From positions 31,865,626 through 31,929,625 of the forward strand of contig NC_063188.1 in the NCBI RefSeq assembly GCF_023159225.1: DNA of 64,000 bases. Reading direction: 5' to 3'. Of this stretch, positions 11,819-22,689 are shown one piece after another. The stretch's first letter is position 1. Each line of letters opens with the position of its first letter. A program made the translations under genes and the position numbers. Source of the stretch: Perognathus longimembris pacificus. Lineage: Eukaryota; Chordata; Mammalia; Rodentia; Heteromyidae. The notes below the pieces were generated by a model. That model ran no database searches, was not told where the DNA came from, and worked only from the letters and a program-made list of their open reading frames with translations.

Positions 11819-11831
11819 TATGTACTTTTTT

Positions 11832-13853
11832 ATGTAGTAAAATGACCTAAACTGGTTATGATTCCCAGCCTTCTTAATTTCACAAAACACACAGAAAAGT
11901 ATATTTTTAAGGCCCAAGGGTTCTTACTGCCCTTATTCCCTCTGAGGGAAGAAGTAGTCAGTATCATGACACAGCAGTTGAATCATTTGCTGTAAGCCAC
12001 ACATCCCTTCTACATATTACAGATGATGATCTGACTTCAGATTCAAAAAGCACTGTAAATTCTAAGAAAATGGTTAATGTGAGGAATAGGTTCCTTAACA
12101 ACTTACGGTAGACATTGAACATATAAACCTTTTCCTACATTTTGGGTTTTGAACCCATTTCCATCCACATACATTTGAAGCTGATAGATAAATAATGGCC
12201 TGATATTTAGTATGATCCTGCCATTTTTTAGATATGTTATTTTAAATGTCTAATCAATATGAATTCATTCGTCATTCTTTCCTACAAGCATGGATCATAA
12301 TAAACTCATCATGATTCATGAGAATGTAAAATATATTCTCATGGGAATTTTATTTTAATTCAATATTATTGGTCTTTTTAAATGAAACATTATCTGTTTT
12401 CTCTTCTGAACATAGTTCATTAGTAAGTGCTGAGCAGAGGAGAAGCGTAATAGTTTTCACATATTGTTCAGTCTTTGAGAAAAATCAAGAGTAAAAATTA
12501 GCCATATCTGCAAGATGCCAAAACATCTGGATGAATGAAAGGGGGAGATGAATGGTTAAATGACTAGGCTATTGGTCCAAATACTACTGCCAACATCTGG
12601 GTGTTTGGTGTGAGAAAGTTGACAGTATTTATTTCCCATTTGCATGTTATGACTTTATGTAGCTAGATGGCTCCTCAGCTAAAGACAGTTTGTATGCCTC
12701 TTTCAAAAGGAAAAAATTGGAAGCAACTAGAAATCCAAAGTGGAAGTGGTAAGATGAAGGGAAAATCAGACCCAAATAGTTCTCACTGCCATGGAGTTGA
12801 AGCTCAAGCAAAGACCAGAGCTAGGAATCTGCACATTTTCTACTTTAAAGCAGCACTGGGAAGTGGCCACAACAATGCAGAATATCGCAATTACTATTTG
12901 AAGAAACATAGAAAGGGAAAAGAGAAATCATCAATAGAGCAGAACTTGTCAGAAAGCTGTTTCATGTAGGTCAGTGCTTGTTAAGCCATGTTTGCCACAG
13001 GCTGGTGCAGTATGCCTGAGCAGAATGGTACAGAAAACAATGACATGTCCATGAATTCAGCAGTCTGGGGCCCACGTGGCAGTCACACGTACTCTTAACA
13101 CACTATTCAATTGTAGCTCTGAATTGAGTTAGTGGACAGTCACGATCTTGATGTGAATGAGGAGAAAACCAAACAAGAGGACTGCATTCTATAAAAGCAA
13201 ACCCAGAAAAGCTCAGTAGACACACCAAAAAAACAACCCAGAAAAGCAGAGCTTTCAGACCACCTTTAAAAACTTCAGATCACTAAAAAATAACCCCAAA
13301 TTGTAGAAGACAGGAAATAGGCAGAGAAAAAAGGCTTCAAAATGATTTCCTCCTATCTCTATCCCAGAGTAAAACAGGCTGTTTTGAATTTGAGGCTCTT
13401 CTGAATAACCATTGTTCCAGTTGACAAAAAGTGGGTATGAGAGTGGGACAAATAGACACTTCTCCACAGATTGGCTCAAGAGCAAATAAGAGAAAGAGAG
13501 GTATAGTGTAGAAAAGGTTTACAAGGCAAACTAAGGAAGCTTCCTTCTTGAAGGCTCTTATGGTCAAAACTAACTTCACCTTGATAAGGTTGTTTGGCTG
13601 AATTAATCAGCTGCTTGGCTAGAATAACCAGATAATTTTAGTCAGTCCATCTCAAACCCTCCTGAAGCTACAGATGATCTAAAACTCAACAGAGCAGTTT
13701 TTATTTTTCTGTATGATAAAAATGTGAGTTTCTACATTTCTGGGCTTTGGGAGCTCCAACAGTGGCATGAGGGATGCCAAGACCATTTGGGCACATTCAG
13801 TTCATATACAAGACGTATTTGAAATCAGATTTCAAGTTAAAAGATTTAAAGCT
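11832..13853. other. no recognised feature
   Basis: About 2 kb of unique-looking, AT-rich DNA. The longest frame (12667-12969, plus, 100 codons, lysine/serine-rich) has no recognised domain. No splice evidence was found. Confidence 0.5.
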
Positions 13854-13860
13854 CACTTCT

Positions 13861-14043
13861 GGGGCTGGGAATATGGCTTAGTGGCTGACTAGCATGCATG
13901 CAAGCCCTGGGTTCAATTCCTCAGTAGCACACAAACAAAAAGCCAGAAGTAGTACTGTGACTCAAGTGTTAGAATGCTAGCCTTGAGCAAAATAAGCTCA
14001 GGGACAATGCCCAGGACCCTAAATTCAAGCCCAGGAATGGTAT

Positions 14044-14046
<3 letters not shown>
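13861..14046 (+). mobile_element. IDL-Geo SINE
   Basis: Starts GGGGCTGGGAATATGGCTTA and runs through the Geo monomer (GCCAGAAGTAGTACTGTG...). The tail has become (CA)n. CACTTCT flanks the element and its repeat tail at 13854-13860 and 14076-14082. Confidence 0.9.

Positions 14047-14078
<32 letters not shown>
14047..14078. repeat. (CA)n microsatellite, SINE tail
   Basis: Sixteen CA units directly on the 3' end of the IDL-Geo copy, in place of an A tail. Confidence 0.95.
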
Positions 14079-14080
<2 letters not shown>

Positions 14081-14103
14081 CTGAACTGTTACTGCTTAAA
14101 CAC

Positions 14104-14735
14104 TATGTTTCTATCAGAAAGAATGACACTGCACTATTCACAAGGAAATGGAAAGACTTGGAAAAAATTATATTAAGTGAAGTGAGCCAGACCCAAAGGA
14201 ACATAGACTCTATGGTTTCCCTCATTGGTAATAATTAGCATCTGTCGAGGATAGTCCTAGCTCAATAGCTACGTACATGTGACCATATAAGATGATGCTA
14301 AGAGAAATGAACTCCAAGATATGGAAACAAGAGGGTTTTTATTGTTGTCATTTTTAATGAACTATGAGAAATTATTTCTTTTTTCTTTCATTTTTCTTTC
14401 CTGTGGTTAACACCTTTTGTCACAGTATTTGATTTTGATACTCTGCGTAATGTATATACATTTATCTGAATTAGGGAAGGGAAGGGGAACATCACAATGG
14501 TGAGACAAAGGAGAAAAGGTGAACTAATGCAATAGTGATACTTATAAGATAATATGTTGGAAATTAACTGTACAACTCGGGGGTGGGGGGATTGGAGAGG
14601 AGGGAAGGTGGGAGAAAAATGAAGGAGGTGGTAACAAATTTGACAAGAAATGTGCTCACTACCTTATGTATGTAGGTGTAACCCCTTTGTACATCACTTC
14701 ATCAATAAAATTACATTAAAAATAAGATAAATGTT
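14104..14735 (+). mobile_element. L1, 3' end with ORF2 C-terminus remnant
   Basis: The 5' part encodes the end of L1 ORF2 (SEVSQTQ and the terminal SLIGNN-type motif, with the stop near 14236) with decay. The 3' UTR follows, with its G-rich purine tract (14577-14632), AACCCCTTTGTACATCACTT and an AATAAAATTACATTAAAAAT tail. 5' truncated, and not able to code for a working protein. Confidence 0.9.
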
Positions 14736-14949
14736 TAAGTAGCACAAAAAGCGATAATAATAATAAAGAAGAAAACACAGGGCTCTAACAAATAGGCCTG
14801 CAGATGGAATTTCATCTTTTGTGAATAGTTTATTAAAGTTAACTGAGTACAACTTATTTCACTGTTGTTTTTGAATAGTGTGACTCTGTTGTTATTAAAG
14901 TTAACCAAGTACACACACACACACAAAAAAAACAGTGCTTATATTCTTT

Positions 14950-15039
14950 CTTTTTGGCTTTTCTTTTTTGGTACTGGGGATTGAACCCAGGACACTGCAC
15001 TTGCAGGCAAGTGCTTTGCCACTGAGCTACATCTCAGCC
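14950..15039 (-). mobile_element. ID SINE, standalone
   Basis: Minus-strand ID element with a near-canonical tRNA-Ala-like head (GTAGCTCAGTGGCAAAGCAC) and B box (GGGTTCAATCC). Flanking copies CAGTGCTTATATTCTTT (14933-14949) and CAGTCCTGATATTCTTT (15040-15056) agree at 15 of 17 positions, an aged target duplication. Confidence 0.88.
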
Positions 15040-15055
15040 CAGTCCTGATATTCTT

Positions 15056-15463
15056 TTTTTTTCAAATTTTTATTATCAAACTGATGTACAGAGAGGTTAC
15101 AGTTTCATACGTTAGGCATTGGATACATTTCTTGTACTGTTTGTTACCTTGTCCCTCATACCCCTCTCCCTCCTCCCCCTTTCCCTTCCCCCCCCCCCAG
15201 GTGTTCAGTTCACTTACACCAAACAGTTTTTCAAGTATTGCTTTTGTAGTTGTTACTCTTTTTTTACCCTGTGTCTCTCAAATTTGGTATTCCCTTTCAA
15301 TTTCGTACTTCCAATACCAGTAAACACGGTTTCCAGTATGCTCAGATAAGATTACAGAGATAGTGTAGGTACAACCACATCAAGGTGATACAAGAACATC
15401 ATCAAAAATAGAAGCTACAGATACACATAGGACGTTGAAAGTAGTTACAACTGTGATATAACA
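15056..15463 (-). mobile_element. L1 3' UTR, 3' half of an L1/SINE chimera
   Basis: Reverse complement of L1 3' UTR, with the T-run at left, TTATTATCAAACTGATGTAC and the C-rich tract at 15161-15199. It stops at about 15463, inside the 3' UTR as judged from the 16705-17588 copy, and is joined directly to an IDL-Geo. Both share one target duplication (15041-15055 and 15651-15665). Confidence 0.88.
15161..15199 (-). other. G-run tract of L1 3' UTR (G-quadruplex candidate)
   Basis: On the minus strand this is a purine tract with a run of about eleven G, then GGG, GGGGG, GGG and GGGG blocks separated by one to three bases. This meets the usual pattern for an intrastrand quadruplex. Similar tracts occur at 16811-16838 and 38523-38558 in other L1 copies. 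Confidence 0.75.
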
Positions 15464-15650
15464 ATTGGCCTTGGACTCAGGGCCTGAGCACTGTCCCTGG
15501 CTTCCTTTTTGCTCAAGGCTAGCACTCTGACACTTGAGCCACAAGGCCACTTCTGGCCGTTTTCTGTATATGTGGTGCTGGGGAATCGAACCCAGGGCCT
15601 CATGTATATGAGGCAAGCTCTCTTGCCACTAAGCCATATCCCCAGCCCCC
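15464..15650 (-). mobile_element. IDL-Geo SINE, 5' half of an L1/SINE chimera
   Basis: Minus-strand IDL-Geo, complete at its 5' end (next to the right TSD), but lacking its last ~15-18 nt and its own A tail, where it fuses to L1 3' UTR. The flanking TSD AGTCCTGATATTCTT lies outside the joint element. Confidence 0.88.
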
Positions 15651-15665
15651 AGTCCTGATATTCTT

Positions 15666-16525
15666 ATGTCATTCTCTGTCATCAGCGCTATTAGAATACA
15701 GTCACTGACTCAAAATGGTTCCACTTTCAAATTTTTGAATTTATAATAGTTCAAAAGTGATACACATTGAGCAGAAACTATACTTTGAAGTTTGAGTTTG
15801 GATATTTTCCCGGCTATTGATACGTGGCATGATATTCTCAAGAGATGCTAGGCAGTGGCAGGGATCCTTAGTCCCCAGGCACCAGGTGATTGTGAAGAGA
15901 AACAACTGAGACCGCACAGTGTACTGTGTTGCTAGGCTACAGTGTTTAGTTGGTTTGGTGTAATCAATGCTTTTCTGACCTATTCTTTCAACTTACACTG
16001 GGTTTAATAAGATATTAACCCATCTGTAGAGCTGCTTTATTATGTGTCTTGTAAAGATTCAGTAATTATCAATTGAAATTCAAACCACTTCAGTTTCTTT
16101 TCAAGCAATTGTTTAATATGGGTGTGGATTTTATGTATATATCAATATAAATACTTTGTGGTATCCTAACATGTATGCCTTACAATGTTTTTTCATTGGT
16201 TACAGTTTGTATTTTGTTCAAGTGAAAAAAAAACAACTAATGGATAATTGCAGGACAAATATACTTCCAATATTCTGTGGTAAACAAATAAACTGATTCA
16301 TTGTCCTGGTGAAAGGAAATTTTCTCTGAGAGCCAGGAATCAAATAAACACAGGATGTGTCTAAGCTTCTCAGCCTGTTCTTTCCAGCTCAGTCATGGTC
16401 TACAATGACCAGACTCTCTGATTTTCTTTTTTTCCTTCCTTTCTTCCTACATTATCTGTACTAAATTTCATACCTTACTAACCTTGGATATTAAAAACCC
16501 CTAAGGACATGTTAAATTCTAGATT
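15666..16525. other. no recognised feature
   Basis: AT-rich, unique-looking DNA between the chimera and an old SINE. Confidence 0.45.
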
Positions 16526-16527
16526 TT

Positions 16528-16704
16528 GTTTGCCACCACTGGGTTTGAATTCAGGGTCTGTGCTTTCTAGGAAGGTACTCTACCACTACACTGGTTATTT
16601 GGGAGATACTGTCTCTTCTTTTACTGGCATGTGCTCTGACCATGATCCTACTGTATTTACTTCCTGCTATAGCTAGCATATGTCATTACACTCAGCTCTC
16701 TTTC
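16528..16704 (-). repeat. B1/ID composite SINE, left part (interrupted by L1)
   Basis: 16528-16597 is ID-like (TGGGTTTGAATTCAGGGTC, GGTACTCTACCACTACACTG); 16598-16704 is B1-like (GACCATGATCCTACTGTATT). The rest of the composite probably resumes at 17601 beyond the inserted L1. Confidence 0.6.
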
Positions 16705-17588
16705 TTTTAAAAAAAATTTTTATTATCAAACTGATGTACAGAGAGGTTACAGTTTCATACGTTAGGCATTGGATACATTTCTTGTACTGTTTGTTACCTT
16801 GTCCCTCATTCCCCCCTCCCCCTCCCCCTTTCCCCCCCATGAATTGTTCAGTTCATTTACACCAAACAGTTTTGCAAGTATTACTTTTGTAGTTGTTTGT
16901 CTTTTTTTACCCTGTGTCTCTCAATTTTGGTATTCCCTTTCAATTTCCTATTTCTACTACCAGCATACACGGTTTCCAATATATTCAGATAAGATACAGA
17001 GATAATGTAGGTACAACCACAGGAAGGGGATACAAGAAGATCATCAATAATAGAAGTACAGTTACACATAGCACATTGAAAGTAGTTACAACAGTGATAT
17101 AACTATCGTTTCCTTAACATGGAGTTCATTTCACTTAGTATCATCTTATGTGTTCATAAGGGTATAGCTATTGGGCTCTTGTGATCCTCTGCTGTGACTT
17201 GCCTAAACCTGTGCTAATTATTCCCTATGAGGGAGACCATAGAGTCCATGTTTCTTTGGGTCTGGCTCACTTCACTTAGTATAATTTTTTCCAAGTCCTT
17301 CCATTTCCTTACAAATGGGGCAATGTCATTCTTTCTGATAGAGGCGTAAAATTCCATTGTGTATATGTACCACATTTTCCTGATCCATTTGTCTACGGAG
17401 GGGCATCTGGGTTGGTTCCAGATTCTAGCTATGACAAATTGTGCTGCGATGAACATTGTTGTGCTGGTGGCCTTAGTGTGATTTTGTTTGTGGTCTTTTG
17501 GATAGATACCCAAAAGTGGAGCTGCTGGGTCATAGGGGAGCTCTATGTTTAGCCTTCTGAGGAATCTCCATACAGATTGCCAGAGTGT
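16705..17588 (-). mobile_element. L1, 3' UTR plus ORF2 C-terminus
   Basis: T-run at left, C-rich 3' UTR tract (16811-16838), then on the minus strand the ORF2 C-terminal frame (about 17214-17588) with LPYDPA, LLGIYPKD, IWNQPRCPS, KMWYIYTMEF and SQTQRN motifs in usual L1 order. 5' truncated. CAGCTCTCTTTC (16693-16704) and CAGCCCTCTTTC (17589-17600) form an 11/12 target duplication. This is the best-preserved ORF2 end in the window. Confidence 0.92.
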
Positions 17589-17600
17589 CAGCCCTCTTTC

Positions 17601-17715
17601 CATTGAAATGGAGTCTCTAACTCTTCTCTGCCCAGAACTGGCCTAGAGCTTCAATCACCCTGATCTTAGCCTCCCCAGTAGCTAAAATTACAGGCAAGAG
17701 CCACTAGCCCTTGGA
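17601..17715 (-). repeat. B1-like SINE, right part of interrupted composite
   Basis: CCCAGAACTGGCCTAGAGCT, TCTTAGCCTCCCCAGTAGCT and AATTACAGGCAAGAGCCACT follow the B1 reverse complement. Confidence 0.75.
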
Positions 17716-18520
17716 TTAAATGCTAGATTAGATTAAAAAAAGGTTTTCTGTGAATTTTCCTTTGGGCTGGCACTACTGGATGTCACTATTTGAGAAAGAC
17801 TGATAAATTTCAGTCATACTCATCTTCATAGGAGAAATTCAACTTTGGACAGAAATAACTCTCAGACCCTTTGATTCCCTGTCCAGTACAGTTCCCATTG
17901 TTTCAAAAATCATTGATAAAATTGATAAAATAGTTTGCCATTCTCCACATAAACACAATGAAGGCTTCCCAAGAAACACTTTACAGAAAGTTAGCCAGAT
18001 GATAATAAAGGAATCTTCTGTATAAATTATAAGTTCATATTCTATTTTACCTAGGTGACTAGCAATGTATTATTATTGGCATTTTGAAGGCTCCCAGAGG
18101 ATTTATAGTAAAGAACCCTTTTCAGTTTTACTGAATTCAAAATATTTTAACTTCTTTGCCTATGGATTTTTTTTAAAAATCATGTTGACTGTACATCATA
18201 TAGACTTCTACAGCATATAATTTGTGAAATAGCAGTAAAAATAATCAGGAATGTGTAGATCACACTGTATTTGCTATGCTTTGTACATTTTTATTACTTA
18301 AGGACATATAATATCTCTCATACTAAAATCTTCCTCTTCTGGACTTCTAAGTCCCCTGTGCTCTCCTTATTTCTTATACAACATGCTTTCCCTGTGCATT
18401 CTCTCTATCTCTCTCTCCCCACCCTACCCTTTTACTGTCTCTTTCATACTTAAGCTATATCCACAGCCCTTTTTACTTTTGTTATTTTCCAGGTATTCTC
18501 ATTTTTTTTTCTTCCCAGAG
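17716..18520. other. no recognised feature
   Basis: AT-rich unique-looking sequence; pyrimidine-rich at 18380-18450. Confidence 0.45.
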
Positions 18521-18524
18521 CTAA

Positions 18525-18582
18525 CATGGACCAGGATTTTCATGGGCCAAGATTCATACTTGCATCATAGCTGGGATGACAG

Positions 18583-18632
<50 letters not shown>

Positions 18633-18765
18633 CTATTGGTTGAGATTGGAGGGGGTCTCACTAACTTTTGCCTCCTAGGGAGTAGCCTTCATACTTCATC
18701 CTCCTGATCTCTGTCTCTTGAATAGCAAGCATATAAGTGTGAGCCTCAGTGCCTTGCTCCTTTTG
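18525..18765 (-). repeat. B1-like SINE pieces around a (CA)n
   Basis: 18525-18583 (ATCATAGCTGGGATGACAGG) and 18645-18765 (GGGGTCTCACTAACTTTTGC, CATCCTCCTGATCTCTGTCT) resemble two B1 reverse complements, split by a CA array. Old and incomplete. Confidence 0.55.
18584..18629. repeat. (CA)n microsatellite
   Basis: Twenty-three uninterrupted CA units. Confidence 0.97.
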
Positions 18766-18859
18766 CTCATTTAAAATTCCATTTGCTAACAGCTGCTCTG
18801 ATTTGTTTAATTAGCTACTACTCTTGAGATGTCTACCTTGTTACTCTAAGGCAATGGTT

Positions 18860-19300
18860 ATTTTTAAAAATATTATTTATTTATTTATTCTCAAAATGAT
18901 GAACAAAGGGGTTACAGTTTCATATGAAAGGCGGTGAGTACATTTCTTATCCTTCTTATACCTCCTCCCTCATTTTTCTCTCTGCTTTCTACCTTCCCAG
19001 TTCTCCCCCATGAGTTGTACAGTTAGATTACACTATATCATTTTATATATATTGCCGCTGTGTTGGTTTGCCTTTTACTTTTTATCTCCCCATTTTGATG
19101 TTCTCCTTCCCGTCCCTAGTTCCAATAAACATATATACAATACCTAAGGCACCAAAATCAGTAAGAGTAACATCAGGAGTAAAACCCTGGGTTAAAAAGA
19201 CAAAATAAAGTGGCATTTAAGATAGTAAGTTGAAAATAATGACAATAGCAAACCACTTATTTCCATAACGGGGTTCATTTCATTTAGTATCATCTTATGT
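18860..19300 (-). mobile_element. L1 3' UTR, minus half of an inverted L1
   Basis: AT-rich tail at left, TCAAAATGATGAACAAAGGG, CCCATGAGTTGTACAGTTAG and TTTAGTATCATCTTATGTGG follow the L1 3' UTR reverse complement seen at 16705-17210. At about 19300 the element switches strand. The TSD AAGGCAATGGTT lies at 18848-18859 and 19918-19929. Confidence 0.92.
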
Positions 19301-19917
19301 GGTCAGAGGAAATGAGAATGAGAAGCGACACATGAAGAAGTGCTCTACCTCACTGTCCATAAAAGAAATGCAAATCAAAACAACATTGAGATTCCACCTC
19401 ACACCAGTAAGAATGTCCTTTACCAAGAAAACTAACAATAACAGATGCTCGAGAGGATGTGGCCAAAAGGGAACCCTACCACACTGTTGGTGGGAGTGTA
19501 AACTTGTTCAACCACTCTGGAAAGCAGTGTGGAGGTTCCTCTAAAGGCTAAACATAGAGCTCCCCTATGGCCCAGCATCCCTGCTTTTGGGCATCTACCC
19601 AAAAGATTACAAGCACTAAAACCACCAGAACAACCATGTTCATCGTAGCACAATTTGCCATGGCTAAAATATGGAACCAACCCAGATGCCCCTCACTAGA
19701 TGAATGGATCGAGAAAATGTGGGACATATACACAATGGAATTCTGTGACTCTATCAGAAAGAATGGCATTGCCCCATTCATAAGGGAATGGAAAGACTTG
19801 AAAAAAATCATACTAAGTGAAGTGAGCCAGACCCAAAGAAACATAGACTCTATGGTTTCCCTCATTGGGAATAATTAGTACACATCTAAGATAGTCCTAG
19901 CAGATCACAATAGCTCA
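19301..19917 (+). mobile_element. L1 ORF2 C-terminus, inverted half of the same insertion
   Basis: Plus-strand ORF2 with [40 protein letters not shown] and IYTMEF. A stop codon (TAA at 19542-19544) and a short deletion near 19610 break the frame, which ends at the normal stop (19876-19878) and continues briefly into 3' UTR. Lying between the 3' UTR half and the right target duplication, it is the 5' segment of one twin-primed L1. Confidence 0.92.
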
Positions 19918-19919
19918 AA

Positions 19920-20107
19920 GGCAATGGTTCTTAAACTGATTCTTGAACGAGTCATGTCAACATCACCTCAAGACTTGTCACAAATGCAAATTCTTGGATT
20001 CCAACTCACTTCAGACCTACTGGGTCAGAAATTTTGCATGGAATATAGCATTGTACACTTTAGTAAGCCCTCCAAATGGTTCAGGTGGTCTGAAAATCAT
20101 TGATCTT
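19920..20107 (+). mobile_element. MER5A (hAT-Charlie) DNA transposon fossil
   Basis: Starts CAATGGTTCTTAAACTG, then AACATCACCTCAAGACTTGT, CAAATGCAAATTCTTGGATT, CAGACCTACTGGGTCAGAAA and TAAGCCCTCCAAATGGTTCA in consensus order. The right target duplication of the L1 overlaps its 5' end. Confidence 0.93.
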
Positions 20108-20900
20108 CTAAGTCACAATTTTAAGTCATCTTCTCTACACTTGCTGTTATTTCCTCTTGTATCACTCAAAACTGCCAAGCCAAAGTGAGGTACATCTGGG
20201 GACATGTGTCTACACAACATCTCCCTCCCTAGTCCTCTTACAAATCAAAATCACTCATTCTTCCTTTAATATATTTAATTTAGGAGAAAAGAACATTGAA
20301 TTGAGAAGCAGGAAACATGAATTTTAGTCTCTATTCTGTAAATTAAGAGTAATAATACCATGTATTTCCAAAAGAGGAAATGGAAACAGATGCATACTTG
20401 AGCTAGTTCTCAGTTTAAGACCTATGAGTCTAGGAAAAATCAAACTGATAGGTCTTGCAGGTACAAGCAGGAGATAAGATTGGCGATGGTTCTAGAGAAT
20501 GACTAGTTCATCCCAAGGTTGCCAGGTTTTCTGACATATTTAGACAATTAGAAATAAATGTTTTATGTTAAAATTTGCCCATTACGAGCTTTTTAAAGCT
20601 AATTCTATTTTTTAATTAGGCCAAAGTAAATGTGTCTGTGAGCCAGATGTGGGTTCTTAACATTGTTAATTGGTAATCTCTGAACTAGACTGAGGCCAGA
20701 TAAGTCTTCACTGGAAAGGTGGGGCTATAGGGATTTCTGCAGAGGTGGAAATGAAATGGTGCTATCAATTTAATCATTACACTGTCTCACCTTAAATAGA
20801 GTCAATATAGTTTGTCTCCAGGACTATTTAGTATTACACAGGCTTGGTTGTAGTCAATTACAGACTGCTTAGATGCTTAAAGCTTTCCCTGACCATCCCA
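20108..20900. other. no recognised feature
   Basis: Unique-looking DNA, no exon or RNA gene visible. Confidence 0.45.
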
Positions 20901-20904
20901 GCCC

Positions 20905-21175
20905 TGAGTGCTCTTTCTCTCCTTTGAGTTCCCATAGCAATTGTTTTCTGTGCAATTCATTTGGCAATTAATCACAGTGCCTTGTGTCATCTTTTCTATT
21001 GTGGTCTTGAATTGCAATTTTAAACATATTATAATTATTTAAGTTTCCGCATGTTTGCATCCTCTCTTTCCTCTGAGTAAGTAAGCTCTTTGAGGACAGT
21101 GACTGTAGTGCCCTACAGTGTCTGTCACAGGGTATAAACTTGATCTATTTTGGATTGAATGTCAAAATAGAGAAT
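20905..21175 (+). repeat. L2 LINE 3' end
   Basis: TAAGTAAGCTCTTTGAGGAC, AGTGACTGTAGTGCCCTACA and GTCTGTCACAGGGTATAAAC match the L2 3' terminal order. Confidence 0.75.
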
Positions 21176-21194
21176 GATATCTACTGGCTGATTT

Positions 21195-21443
21195 TTTTTG
21201 TTTGTTTTACCAGTACTGATATTTGAACTCGGGGCCTGTCAATTCTGCTTAGCTTTTTCACTCAAGGCTGGCACTCTACCACCTGAGCCACAACTCCACT
21301 CTGTCATTTTGCTGGGTAACTGAAGGTAAGAGCCTCTCAGGTTTCTCCTCCTCTGGGTTGGTTCAGAATCATGATGCTCAGATCTCATCCTCTTCTGAGT
21401 AGCTAGGATTAGAAGTGTGAGCCATCAGCTTTCAGCTTTGGCT
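21195..21443 (-). repeat. B1-Geo SINE
   Basis: Minus strand: T-rich end, TGATATTTGAACTCGGGGCC, CACTCTACCACCTGAGCCAC (Geo), then CAGAATCATGATGCTCAGAT and AGTAGCTAGGATTAGAAGTG (B1). Confidence 0.88.
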
Positions 21444-21539
21444 GATTATAGATGTCATCATTTCCAATATAATATAGCTTTTTGTCATATGTGAATTTGT
21501 AACTTTTAATAGAAATGACTTTAGGACATGAAAAGAAAA

Positions 21540-22680
21540 CATACAGAACAACAGAAAATGCAAACTTATGTCTGACAAAGAACTTGTATTCAGATTATAT
21601 AAAGAATTATTGAGACTCCATAACCAAAGACAAATAATTCAACTTTAAAATGGGCAAGGATTTGAATACCATGTCTCCACAGGGGACTTGGGAATAGCTA
21701 ATATGAACATAGTAAAATATGTTCAACTTTATTAGCCATCAGAGAAATAACAAAAACCACAATGAGATATTACTTCATACCCTTTAGGATGTATAATAAT
21801 GATAAAATGAATTAAAACAAAACAATAATAAAATGAAATAACAAGTATTAGTGAAAATTAAAAAAAATTATTCACCCTACTGATTGGAAGGAATTTAAAA
21901 TGATACAGCTTCTTTGGAAAAGTTTGGCAGTTCATTAAGCCATTAAATGCAGAACTTTCATATAGTCAAGCAACCAAACCCCTAGGTAATAAAAGGAACT
22001 TGTCAACAATATTAGAGGCATGGGTAAATGGGAGAGTGCTTGCTTAGCAAGTACAAGGCCCCAAGTTCAAATCTCAGTATCACAAAAACACTGGTAAATG
22101 ACTGTTGTAGCGTTATTTATAGTAACCAAAGAGGAAAAACAACAAAAAAAGAAACAACCCAAATGCCAATCAATTTATGAATGGATAAATAAAAAATGAT
22201 ATATCCATACAATGGACTACAATTCGGCCATTAAAAGGAAATTCTACAACATGTGGCAGAATGGACAAATGTCAAAAAAAAATTATGCTAAGAAAAACTA
22301 ATCATAGCCATGGTAGACTAGGTATTATATGAACTCATTTATGTAAAATACCCCAAAGAAATAACCCTATAGGCATAGGAAGTAGTAAGGGGGAATGCGG
22401 GAGTAATATAAGGGGCAAATTACATCAGGGAACATTATATGTACCATATATATGTATATATGTCACAACAAAGCTCCCTTATATCACCAATGTACCCTAA
22501 TTGACAGTCTTCAGAGGTAAGAATGGCCATCATTAGGTACAAGTTCCATTTTGGAATGATGAAAATGTTCTAAAATTAGATTGCACTGATAGTTACACAA
22601 ATTCATGAATGTACTAATCATCTTTTAAATGAGTAAATTATATGTTATATGAATTGAGTCTCAATAAAGTCATTAAGATG
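21540..22680 (+). mobile_element. ancient L1M, ORF2 3' end and 3' UTR
   Basis: Decayed ORF2 order: TTAAAATGGGCAAGGATTTG, CCATCAGAGAAATAACAAAA, AAACAACCCAAATGCCAATC, TCCATACAATGGACTACAAT. The 3' end is AAATTATATGTTATATGAAT then TGAGTCTCAATAAAGTC. Many stops; interrupted by an ID SINE at 22016-22090. Confidence 0.88.
22016..22090 (+). mobile_element. ID SINE inside L1M
   Basis: GAGAGTGCTTGCTTAGCAAG and CCAAGTTCAAATCTCAGTAT give the tRNA-like A-side and B box. Short tail. Confidence 0.75.
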
Positions 22681-22689
22681 CGAGATAAA

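Noticed and set aside
12667..12969. 100-codon lysine/serine-rich frame as a possible exon
   Set aside because: No domain, no splice signals I trust, no second supporting exon nearby.
17214..17603. 129-codon L1 ORF2 frame as a gene
   Set aside because: It is the C-terminal end of a 5'-truncated L1 without the endonuclease or reverse transcriptase domains; annotated as part of the mobile element instead.
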